From JBNJGT01 sp051819765 (lineage in GTDB: Archaea > Nanobdellota > Nanobdellia > Woesearchaeales > JACJVW01), in NCBI GenBank assembly GCA_051819765.1, contig JBNJGT010000024.1, forward strand, positions 1-22,003: a DNA stretch of 22,003 nt, in the 5' to 3' direction. The notes beneath the pieces were generated by a model that was not told where the DNA came from, ran no database searches, and worked only from the letters and a program-made list of their open reading frames with translations. Shown here piece by piece: positions 15,833 through 22,003 of the stretch (the first letter of the stretch is position 1; every line of letters begins with the position of its first letter). The position numbers were made by a program, and so were the translations under genes.

Positions 15833-17596
15833 ATGAGCCATCCAAAAGCAGATATGATTTTTGAAGTGTCATGGGAAGTATGCAACAAAGTAGGCGGCAT
15901 CTACACAGTTGTTGCATCCAAGATCAGACCGACCCAGGAGTTCTATAGCAATTATTACCTGATAGGTCCGTATTTCACCGAGAAAAGCCATGGTGAGTTC
16001 GAGGAGCTGCCCCCGGAAGAGCATTTTCGAGGGGTTTTCGAGCGGCTGAAATCTGAAGGGATCTACTGCCAGTTCGGTCAATGGTTGATGCCAGGTAAGC
16101 CAAAGACAATCCTCATCGACTTCCACGAATATCTCAAGCACGTTGACCAGATCAAAGGCAAGCTCTGGGAATCGGATGGCATAGATTCACTCAATGCAGG
16201 GCCTGATTTTGAGGAGCCGACCATCTGGGCCCACACCGTTGGGCGCTTTCTGGAAGAGTTCAAGAAGGAAAGGGAGGAACGCATTGTTGCCCAATTCCAC
16301 GAGTGGCTCTCTGGAGCAGGACTACTCCACCTCAAGAACAACAATGTACCGATAGCAACTGTCTTTACCACACACGCGACCATGCTCGGCAGAACCCTCT
16401 CATCAGCAGGCATCAACATCTATTCGCAACTTGAGACCCTTGATGCCGACCAAGAGGCCTACAACCACTGTGTCCACAGCAAGCACCAGACAGAAAAGGC
16501 ATGCGCCAAAAAAGCAGAATGCTTCACCACCGTTTCAGAGATCACCGCAACAGAAGCCGAGGCGTTCCATCAAAGAAAGCCGGATGTACTCCTCCTGAAT
16601 GGACTTGACAGCAGCAAGTTCCCCACCATGGAAGAATGCTCACTCAAGCACAACCGGTACAGAACCAAACTACGCGAGTTCATCATGTCCTACTTTTTCC
16701 CATACTATACATTTGACATAGACCAGACTCTGATTTACTTCATCTGCGGCAGGAATGAATTCCACGTCAAAGGGATAGATATCATGATCGAATCCCTGGG
16801 GAAACTCAACCAGCAGATGAAAGAAGAGGAGAATCCAAAGACCATAGTGACCTTCTTTTTCATCCCAGGCAATATAAGAGGCATCAAACAAGAAGTGATC
16901 GAGAACAAGACCTACTTCACTGATGTGAAAGACCACGTTCAGGACAATGAGGAACTGATTCACCAAAACATCCTCAAACGCTACCTGACAGAAAGCGACA
17001 CCCAACTGCTGCCTGAAGAGGTTGAGCATGATATTCACAAGATTGTCCACAAGCTCAAGCGCAATGGCACACCACCACTTTCGACACACAACCTCTACAA
17101 TGAAGAACAGGATCCCATGATTGCGTCCTTCAGGAACGCAGGGCTCAACAACACCGCAGACGATAAGGTCAAAGTTATCTTCTACCCCATCTTTCTGACA
17201 GGCGCAGACGGGCTGCTCAACACAGATTATTATGAGACTATGCTCGGCGGACACCTGGGGATTTTCCCATCCTACTATGAACCATGGGGATACACCCCGT
17301 TGGAATGTGCATCTCTTGCGGTGCCAGCCATCACGTCAGATCTTGCAGGGTTCGGCCAATATATCGGAAAACATTTCCAGGACAAGAACAATAAAGGGAT
17401 TTTTGTCATAAACAGACAAGAAGGCTCCCAGCCGGCAATCGAACTTGCAGAGATCATGAATACTTATGCGACCATCGCACGCTACGACCGCATGGAAAAT
17501 AAGATCAACGCAAAGAAGCTATCAGCCCTCGCAGATTGGAAGATGCTCATAGAGAACTATATCCAGGCCCATAATAAGGCCCTAGACCGCCTCTGA
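15833..17596 (+). CDS. Eukaryote-type (GT3) glycogen synthase
   Basis: A 587-residue cytosolic glycosyltransferase that elongates alpha-1,4-glucan from a nucleotide-glucose donor. The N-terminus FEVSWEVCNKVGGIYTVVAS is nearly the animal/fungal glycogen synthase signature. Also present are TVFTTHATMLGR, TVSEITATEAEAF and LLLNGLDSSKF. The C-domain motif is YYEPWGYTPLECASLAVPAI with E483 and E491 (E-x7-E). Length is shorter than eukaryotic enzymes because the regulatory tails are missing, including the C-terminal Arg cluster region. The start is ATG with GAGGG five bases upstream. It shares an operon with the Lrp-like regulator and ends overlapping the convergent CBS/zinc-ribbon gene by 15 bases. 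It is a second synthase beside the GT4 enzyme, so the two may initiate and elongate, or use different donors. Confidence 0.95.
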   Translation: MSHPKADMIFEVSWEVCNKVGGIYTVVASKIRPTQEFYSNYYLIGPYFTEKSHGEFEELPPEEHFRGVFERLKSEGIYCQFGQWLMPGKPKTILIDFHEYLKHVDQIKGKLWESDGIDSLNAGPDFEEPTIWAHTVGRFLEEFKKEREERIVAQFHEWLSGAGLLHLKNNNVPIATVFTTHATMLGRTLSSAGINIYSQLETLDADQEAYNHCVHSKHQTEKACAKKAECFTTVSEITATEAEAFHQRKPDVLLLNGLDSSKFPTMEECSLKHNRYRTKLREFIMSYFFPYYTFDIDQTLIYFICGRNEFHVKGIDIMIESLGKLNQQMKEEENPKTIVTFFFIPGNIRGIKQEVIENKTYFTDVKDHVQDNEELIHQNILKRYLTESDTQLLPEEVEHDIHKIVHKLKRNGTPPLSTHNLYNEEQDPMIASFRNAGLNNTADDKVKVIFYPIFLTGADGLLNTDYYETMLGGHLGIFPSYYEPWGYTPLECASLAVPAITSDLAGFGQYIGKHFQDKNNKGIFVINRQEGSQPAIELAEIMNTYATIARYDRMENKINAKKLSALADWKMLIENYIQAHNKALDRL

Positions 17597-18151
17597 ATCA
17601 TCCTCCTCCAGTTCTAGGCAGGCATTGCAAAGCGACAGTGAATTTCGTCGCACCAGTGAATCTGAATACTCACCGCACAGATTACAGATACCCTCATCCG
17701 GACTGATTCTATTGACCGGTTTATTGTTCTCTTCCCGGATCTCAATCTGGTGCGCGATCAATTCAAAGAGATGCGGCTGGATCTTGAGCGCATCCTTCAA
17801 GGTCATTAGCCCCACAAACACATCATCCTCGATTACCGGCAGATGCCGGATATTCTCCCTGCCGATAAGTTTGAGTGCAAAACTGATGTCCTTGTCAGGA
17901 GAAATGGTGGTCAGGTTCTTTTCCATCACCTGCTCAGCAGTCAGCTCCAACGGATTCTTACCCTGAGCGATGGTCTTTGTGACCATGTCGTTTTCAGTGA
18001 TTATACCATGCAACCTTCTGCTCTCTGTCACAAGCACAGCGCCAACATGGTTCTTGGACATGATAGTGGCAACTTCCTCAAGCGTCGCAGCCGGCCCGAC
18101 AACAATCGGGTTCTGCGTCATTACATCCCCTACTCGATAACCCGTATCCAT
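17582..18151 (-). CDS. CBS-pair protein with C-terminal zinc ribbon
   Basis: A 189-residue protein. Residues about 6-63 are CBS repeat one (YRVGDVMTQNPIVVGP ... RRLHGIITENDMV) and about 73-127 repeat two (EQVMEKNLTTISPDKD ... VFVGLMTLKDAL). A helix follows, then a four-cysteine zinc site C156-x2-C159 ... C175-x2-C178. CBS pairs bind adenosyl ligands; the zinc ribbon could contact nucleic acid or a protein, so a ligand-dependent regulator is plausible. An in-frame ATG at 18181 would add 10 residues. The one at 18151 is chosen because GAGGGG lies six bases before it and a TATA-like box fits a short leader. Its end overlaps the glycogen synthase stop on the other strand. It ends with TAG. Confidence 0.9.
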   Translation of the reverse strand: MDTGYRVGDVMTQNPIVVGPAATLEEVATIMSKNHVGAVLVTESRRLHGIITENDMVTKTIAQGKNPLELTAEQVMEKNLTTISPDKDISFALKLIGRENIRHLPVIEDDVFVGLMTLKDALKIQPHLFELIAHQIEIREENNKPVNRISPDEGICNLCGEYSDSLVRRNSLSLCNACLELEEDDSEAV

Positions 18152-18184
18152 ATAAAACCCCTCTGCAAAAAGGTAATACAAGTA

Positions 18185-18196
18185 ACTATAAAAAGC
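18185..18196 (-). promoter_or_regulatory. TATA-like box of the CBS/zinc-ribbon gene
   Basis: AGCTTTTTATAG on the minus strand lies about 35-45 bases before the ATG at 18151. It predicts a leader of about 13 bases that just includes the ribosome binding site GAGGGG. Confidence 0.5.
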
Positions 18197-18221
18197 TTAT
18201 TGGTTTATGAAAACCTAATAG

Positions 18222-18235
18222 AAAAAGAGAAAAAA
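18222..18235 (-). terminator. U-tract terminator after the nucleotidyltransferase gene
   Basis: Directly after the TAG of the 18237-20087 gene the minus strand reads GGTTTTTTCTCTTTTTC, two T-tracts, followed by an imperfect hairpin built on GGTTT/AAACC (about 18202-18215). The pattern fits archaeal U-tract termination. Confidence 0.5.
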
Positions 18236-18236
18236 C

Positions 18237-20087
18237 CTATGCATTCGTTACAAGCACCTCGATATCCTGCCCAAAAATCTCCTTGAGGTTCTCAAACATC
18301 CGCTCCTTGATGAAGACCCGGGGTGGAATTTTCGCCTTGCTTAAGGCTTTCTCAAGCTCTTCAAGGGAACTTTGGGAAACTTCCGTGAGTTCGCCATCCT
18401 TGCCTATGGTTGCCTTGGAGATCGGCCGTTCTTCAGCATCGATATCATGGGTTATGAATGCCGTCTCATCCAGGAGCAATACTTCCCCATACTTATTCCC
18501 ATGCTTGACTTTGATCTTTGCCTGTTCGATCTCCTTGCCACGCCTTCGCTGCATGAACTCCACCAGGAACCGGATGAATTCGTTGGAGCTCTTCCTGACC
18601 TTCTCAACCTCAGCCTTGGTCAGCTTATTGTCATCATAGTCCTTTTTTGCCTGGATTATCTCATTGAGAATCCGAAGATACTTTGCAGGGATCTTACCCT
18701 GGCTGATGAGCTCATCCTCAAAGATCTTGACGATCTCCACATCTGAGACCCGTTCAATGCCCTCCATCTTCAGGACATCCCGTATGATGGTGACTGTCGT
18801 ATCATACACATGCAGGATCGCTTCCTTTTCCTTTCGGGTCTCGATTTCCTCGAACAACTGCCGTATCCGTTTGAGATAATCATCCGCATTCTTGAGGAGC
18901 TCATCCACTTCTTTGCCGGAGATCTCTTTCAAGGTCCCGTGCTCAAGGTCCTTTCGCACCTGGATATTCTTCCGAAGCACCTTCACATACTTTTCCTCGA
19001 GGAGCTTCTCCTTTTTGACGAAGATATCATGCATGAGATCAGGGGTTTCCCGCGGTGTGGGAGGTGGCACCCCATACATCATAAGCGCTGCTTGCGACGG
19101 AGTCAGAATCGCCCAGAACGTATCCTCCATCCCGATCTCCTTGATTTTCATGCGCACCCGTTGAAGCATCTGCTCTCCTGAATGCATGAACATATCGATT
19201 GCCTCTGAGGACGGCTTTATCTTCCCCATCTTCAGAAGATTTTTCCAGGGCATGAACATGCCGCGATCATAGAAGGGAACACCATCCCGAAGCAACGTGA
19301 AGATCACCGGGTTTGCCTCCTTCAGGCTGTCCCAGAATTCGGTCAGGATATACACCTGCACATTCAGCTTGTTCTTGATGCCGGTCATATCACCAGCCTC
19401 AATTCCCATGCCTATGATGATAGAGCGAAGCTTATCCTTGAGTTCAGCCCGGGTCATCTTCTTGACATCCGTGTCGTCTATGACGATCCACACATCAATA
19501 TCGGATTCAGGTGTCGCCTTCCCTTGCGTCAGGGATCCGGCAAGCACATAAGAGATGATATACTTTTCGAACTTCTTGAGAACCATGGATTTGTGGATCT
19601 CTGAAATCTTGATAGCCGAAAGCATACCAGTATCATAGACTGGCGCTGAAGCCGCAATCATCTGCAGCACCTCGTACTTCGCATCATAACATCCCTGCCA
19701 GACATCCGACAAAAGCACGAGCTGGGGCGTTAGGGACTTATCGATCGCTTCAGCCTGCTCATTGATCCGCTTGCTAAGTTTTTCCCGCAGCTCTTCCTTG
19801 CTCATCTTGATAGAATCTGTATCATCAACAAGCACCAAAACATTGACCTTATCTTTCTCTTCCTTTGAGGGTGGCAGCAGAGCTATGCCATTGATATACT
19901 GCTTGAACTTCTCGATAAGCTGGTTCTTGAACTTGTCCAGGTTTCCCTGCATGGACTTGATCTTTTCCTGGGTCTCCTTTGGGAGCTGACTGATATCCTG
20001 TGGTACTTGTCCACTCTCAGACTTACTGTCAGACTTACTTTCAGAGTTACTCTGTGATTTCTTGGATTTTGACGATTTTTTTGCCAT
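18237..20087 (-). CDS. Duplicated nucleotidyltransferase-fold protein with HEPN-like motif
   Basis: A 616-residue protein. The first 30 residues are a Lys/Ser-rich low-complexity tail. Residues about 175-275 carry a Pol-beta/MNT nucleotidyltransferase core: AGSLTQGK (183-190) and SDIDVWIVIDD with D196 and D198. The usual third Asp appears as Gln in LNVQVYI. Residues about 78-155 look like a degenerate copy: VNVLVLVDDTDSIKM parallels VWIVIDDTDVKKM, and YDTGM parallels YDRGM, but the catalytic Asp pair is lost. Further on, RKDLEH (R378-x4-H383) in a helical region matches the R-x4-6-H pattern of HEPN ribonucleases. The rest is charged helix and a small C-terminal beta region. An MNT-HEPN toxin/antitoxin-like fusion is one reading; a housekeeping RNA-modifying protein is another. 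The start has ribosome binding site GAGGTGG six bases away. Confidence 0.8.
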   Translation of the reverse strand: MAKKSSKSKKSQSNSESKSDSKSESGQVPQDISQLPKETQEKIKSMQGNLDKFKNQLIEKFKQYINGIALLPPSKEEKDKVNVLVLVDDTDSIKMSKEELREKLSKRINEQAEAIDKSLTPQLVLLSDVWQGCYDAKYEVLQMIAASAPVYDTGMLSAIKISEIHKSMVLKKFEKYIISYVLAGSLTQGKATPESDIDVWIVIDDTDVKKMTRAELKDKLRSIIIGMGIEAGDMTGIKNKLNVQVYILTEFWDSLKEANPVIFTLLRDGVPFYDRGMFMPWKNLLKMGKIKPSSEAIDMFMHSGEQMLQRVRMKIKEIGMEDTFWAILTPSQAALMMYGVPPPTPRETPDLMHDIFVKKEKLLEEKYVKVLRKNIQVRKDLEHGTLKEISGKEVDELLKNADDYLKRIRQLFEEIETRKEKEAILHVYDTTVTIIRDVLKMEGIERVSDVEIVKIFEDELISQGKIPAKYLRILNEIIQAKKDYDDNKLTKAEVEKVRKSSNEFIRFLVEFMQRRRGKEIEQAKIKVKHGNKYGEVLLLDETAFITHDIDAEERPISKATIGKDGELTEVSQSSLEELEKALSKAKIPPRVFIKERMFENLKEIFGQDIEVLVTNA

Positions 20088-20120
20088 TGAATACCACCTC
20101 TCTGCTTAAAAACAAGGACT

Positions 20121-20131
20121 GTTTTTAAAAC
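20121..20131 (-). promoter_or_regulatory. TATA-like box of the nucleotidyltransferase gene
   Basis: GTTTTAAAAAC on the minus strand lies about 39 bases before the ATG at 20087. It predicts a leader of about 13 bases carrying the GAGGTGG ribosome binding site. Confidence 0.45.
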
Positions 20132-20320
20132 TTTTCTTCAGGCATCGCAAAGTTCCCGGCCTTTATAAACACATTGCTCTCAAAAACCCCAAGTACCGGC
20201 CAAATATGTCCTCAGGTTCACAACACCGGATTGGAATCTCTCACATCACCCTCTCACCCCAAATCACTCTCTCAACTCACCCTGCACCTGATAGTGATTT
20301 CTCCAAAAACCCCCCGAAAG

Positions 20321-20329
20321 ATTTATAAT
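20321..20329 (+). promoter_or_regulatory. TATA-like box of the small helical protein gene
   Basis: ATTTATAAT precedes the ATG at 20365 by about 40 bases, giving a short leader holding GGAGG (20352-20356) eight bases before the start. Upstream lies a pyrimidine-rich stretch (20235-20290) with CTCTCA three times, and an 8-bp inverted repeat AAATCACT/AGTGATTT (20261-20268, 20293-20300) of unknown meaning. Confidence 0.55.
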
Positions 20330-20364
20330 CTACATGAACCCTCACCACATCGGAGGAATTAACC

Positions 20365-20928
20365 ATGACAGATTTACAAGACATCATATCAAAGATTGAC
20401 GACAAAGCAATCCATGACAAGGTCGAGAAACATCATCTTCACGCCCGTCAAGAATACAAACTTGACAAATGGAAGGTTGATGGATTCAAGGATTTCAAAG
20501 ATAAAATTACCGAGTACACCAAGCATCACAAGAAGTTAACGGATGGCGTGGATTATTCAGACGAAAAGGCATACCAAGACGCAAAAGAAGCGATTCAGAT
20601 GGCCTACCAACAACAAGGGAAAAGTTGGGAAGATGCAGTGAAAGACGCGCGGGATGGCAAGCTAAAAAATATCATAGATACACTCTCTCAAGTCTATACC
20701 ATGAAACATACACAAGCATACAAGGAACACATTATTGATGACAACATAGACCCAACAGACTTTGATGCCCAAAAGAAATTTGCAGAACAGTATGTCAAGG
20801 AATGGGGACAACACCTACCTGAAAGCATTACTCAAAAGACTGCTGATGAACTTGCAAAAGATTATAAGAACCTCCTGAACAATCACCAAGAACTGACCAA
20901 GCAGATCAAGCAGTACTTAGAGAAATGA
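20365..20928 (+). CDS. Hypothetical charged helical protein
   Basis: I do not recognise this 187-residue protein. It has no signal peptide and no membrane segment. The composition is rich in Lys, Asp, Gln and Tyr with few cysteines or glycines, which predicts an all-helical, soluble cytosolic protein. The N-terminal third is His/Lys-rich (DKVEKHHLHARQEYKLDKWK). A central helix has EAIQMAYQQQGKSWEDAV, and the C-terminus is a long amphipathic helix (KNLLNNHQELTKQIKQYL). A good TATA box and a strong ribosome binding site (GGAGG, 8 bases) make expression very likely. It stands alone on the plus strand and ends four bases before a convergent gene. Its codon usage is more A-rich than its neighbours, which might mean recent arrival, but this is an impression. 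Confidence 0.82.
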   Translation: MTDLQDIISKIDDKAIHDKVEKHHLHARQEYKLDKWKVDGFKDFKDKITEYTKHHKKLTDGVDYSDEKAYQDAKEAIQMAYQQQGKSWEDAVKDARDGKLKNIIDTLSQVYTMKHTQAYKEHIIDDNIDPTDFDAQKKFAEQYVKEWGQHLPESITQKTADELAKDYKNLLNNHQELTKQIKQYLEK

Positions 20929-20932
20929 TTGA

Positions 20933-21649
20933 TTAGTTGAGTAAGAGATACCGAAGATAACTCAGGAAAACCAGGATCCCGGCAAGGATCACAAGCGACA
21001 GATAGAAATTCCACCAAAACACCACATAGAAGAGAATCAGCAACAACACCAATGCGACCCCACTCAGCGCAAAGCGCGCACCGAATTCTTTTTTCTTGAA
21101 CGGAACAGTAAACAGACCCTGCTTCCTGCGAGCGAGCAGGTGATAATGCACATACATAAGATAGAACAGGAATATGAACAGCACAAGAAACCCGCCATGT
21201 ATCAGCCAGGAAGGGATCAGTTCCAGTAACATCTTCTCGTTATACACAAGCGTCTGAAGATACATGACAAACGCCAATGCAAGTACCGGCACCGCAACCA
21301 GGTGATACAGCAAAAACCGCAGCATGAACTGCTTGCGCTTCAGCCGCATATTGACAAGTGACAGATTCAGACCCTGGAACACGACCCACGAACAAAAAAG
21401 CCCGACGAGCAAAAGGACCATCAGGAAGAATACGGTCTTCACCTGTGGCAGGATTGCAGCCTGAGCCTCCAGACCCGTCACTCCTTCCAGAGCATCTGAG
21501 ATTGAGGCAAGCTTATTCACGATCTTACCCTGCAGTGTGACAAACAACCATCCCGTAATAACCAAAAACAACGCATCAATTAGAAAGAAGAGGGGAAGCC
21601 ATTTCACATTTTTACGCAACTGCCGATAACTCTCGGTTATCTTATGCAT
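20933..21649 (-). CDS. Multispanning membrane protein
   Basis: A 238-residue integral membrane protein with about six apolar segments: LPLFFLIDALFLVITGWLF, VFFLMVLLLVGLFCSWVVF, LLYHLVAVPVLALAFVMYL, LIHGGFLVLFIFLFYLMYV, and two close to the C-terminus (ALSGVALVLLLILFYVVF, LYLSLVILAGILVFLSYL). Basic loops such as NMRLKRKQF and ARRKQG suggest their cytosolic side. I know no function. The ATG at 21649 overlaps the stop of the upstream Cys-rich gene as ATGCATAA, the same style of overlap as elsewhere in the window; an ATG at 21664 (MANVL, with AGGTG upstream) is equally possible. Earlier in-frame starts up to 21844 read through the Cys-rich gene out of frame and are not credible. Coupling with a Cys-rich repeat protein suggests a joint envelope role. 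Confidence 0.8.
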   Translation of the reverse strand: MHKITESYRQLRKNVKWLPLFFLIDALFLVITGWLFVTLQGKIVNKLASISDALEGVTGLEAQAAILPQVKTVFFLMVLLLVGLFCSWVVFQGLNLSLVNMRLKRKQFMLRFLLYHLVAVPVLALAFVMYLQTLVYNEKMLLELIPSWLIHGGFLVLFIFLFYLMYVHYHLLARRKQGLFTVPFKKKEFGARFALSGVALVLLLILFYVVFWWNFYLSLVILAGILVFLSYLRYLLLN

Positions 21650-22003
21650 TAACACATTCGCCATTTTCGCACCTATTCGGGCCTTTACACACTGCACTAC
21701 CGCACACGCACTGTCCCACGATGGTCTCACCATCGACACAATCCTGGTAATCCGCATTGCCCCTTGCAATGCAGGTATCAGCAATACAATACACATGGTC
21801 ATTGTGATTGCAGACATCTGACCCGCAATAGCAGGTGCCCCCAATCCGGTTCAGGTCTGAATCAACGCTCGGCGGACACAGATAGTGTTCCTTGCATTCA
21901 CCACCGATACAATAGGATTCATCAGTATTCATCTTACAAGTATTATCATCACAAATACATTCAGTCACACCCTGCGGCAATCCATTTGACCGATACCCGC
22001 TCC
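21642..22003 (-). CDS. Cys-rich repeat protein, N-terminus beyond the window
   Basis: The frame is open to the window edge, so this is the C-terminal part (about 119 residues) of a longer protein. It contains two full Cys-rich repeats of about 41 residues and a shorter third: ECICDDNTC...YCIGGEC, TCYCGSDVC...YCIADTC and QCVCGSAVC...RCENGEC. Each opens with CxCxxxxC, and a CxxxxC pair follows after 5-9 residues. Such even spacing implies disulfide-bonded small modules of an extracellular or surface protein; an exported N-terminus is expected outside the window. There is no membrane segment in the visible part. Its stop overlaps the start of the downstream membrane protein, so the two are co-translated. 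The internal TTG at 21980 is only the first start-like codon, not a real start. Confidence 0.8.
   Translation of the reverse strand, partial: SGYRSNGLPQGVTECICDDNTCKMNTDESYCIGGECKEHYLCPPSVDSDLNRIGGTCYCGSDVCNHNDHVYCIADTCIARGNADYQDCVDGETIVGQCVCGSAVCKGPNRCENGECVNA

Noticed and set aside
16670..17254. A 194-codon open frame antisense to the glycogen synthase
   Set aside because: The sense strand encodes an unmistakable GT3 enzyme; the antisense frame has no ribosome binding site and no recognisable protein features.
20235..20290. CTCTCA-rich stretch as a CRISPR-like or tandem repeat array
   Set aside because: The units are only six bases, irregularly spaced, with no spacers; it is pyrimidine-rich low-complexity sequence.

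Overview
The window looks archaeal. Most start codons have a TATA-like box about 25-33 bases upstream, and several genes appear leaderless. One tRNA-Leu carries what looks like an intron after anticodon position 37. The enzyme families are archaeal-style: a eukaryote-type GT3 glycogen synthase, a GH57 amylase and Lrp-type regulation. Small overlapping operons, Cys-rich repeat proteins and CBS proteins suggest a DPANN-like (Woesearchaeota-type) archaeon. That placement is inference.

Layout: hisS (84-1352, +) converges on a broken TrkA-C membrane-protein gene (1346-2157, -) that has an in-frame TAG and a frameshift. tRNA-Leu(UAA) follows at 2199-2299 (-). The gene-free stretch 2300-2752 holds a 153-bp element with perfect 15-bp terminal inverted repeats and a 9-bp target-site-like duplication. 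Three overlapping minus-strand genes follow: an unknown protein, a CBS pair, and a Tat-signal coiled-coil protein (2753-4986). Next come two tandem paralogues (5083-7545 and 7581-10091), each fusing an APC amino-acid permease to a SAM-methyltransferase-like domain and a C-terminal domain resembling a degenerate histidine-kinase ATPase. This is the strongest candidate here for an undescribed system.

A polysaccharide locus occupies 10138-17596. On the minus strand are a GT4 glycosyltransferase, a GH57 amylase, a small protein and a tail-anchored repeat protein; the last two share a related domain. Diverging on the plus strand are an Lrp-like regulator and a GT3 glycogen synthase. The regulator sits at the divergent junction, and an inverted repeat overlaps the predicted start of the minus-strand transcript. 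The locus can plausibly make, trim and regulate an alpha-glucan store. The repeat protein gene is interrupted by 100 Ns between two identical 99-bp repeats, so the gap is almost certainly a collapsed tandem repeat.

The right end carries a CBS/zinc-ribbon protein, a large nucleotidyltransferase protein with a HEPN-like motif, a small helical protein, a multispanning membrane protein, and a partial Cys-rich repeat protein running off the window.
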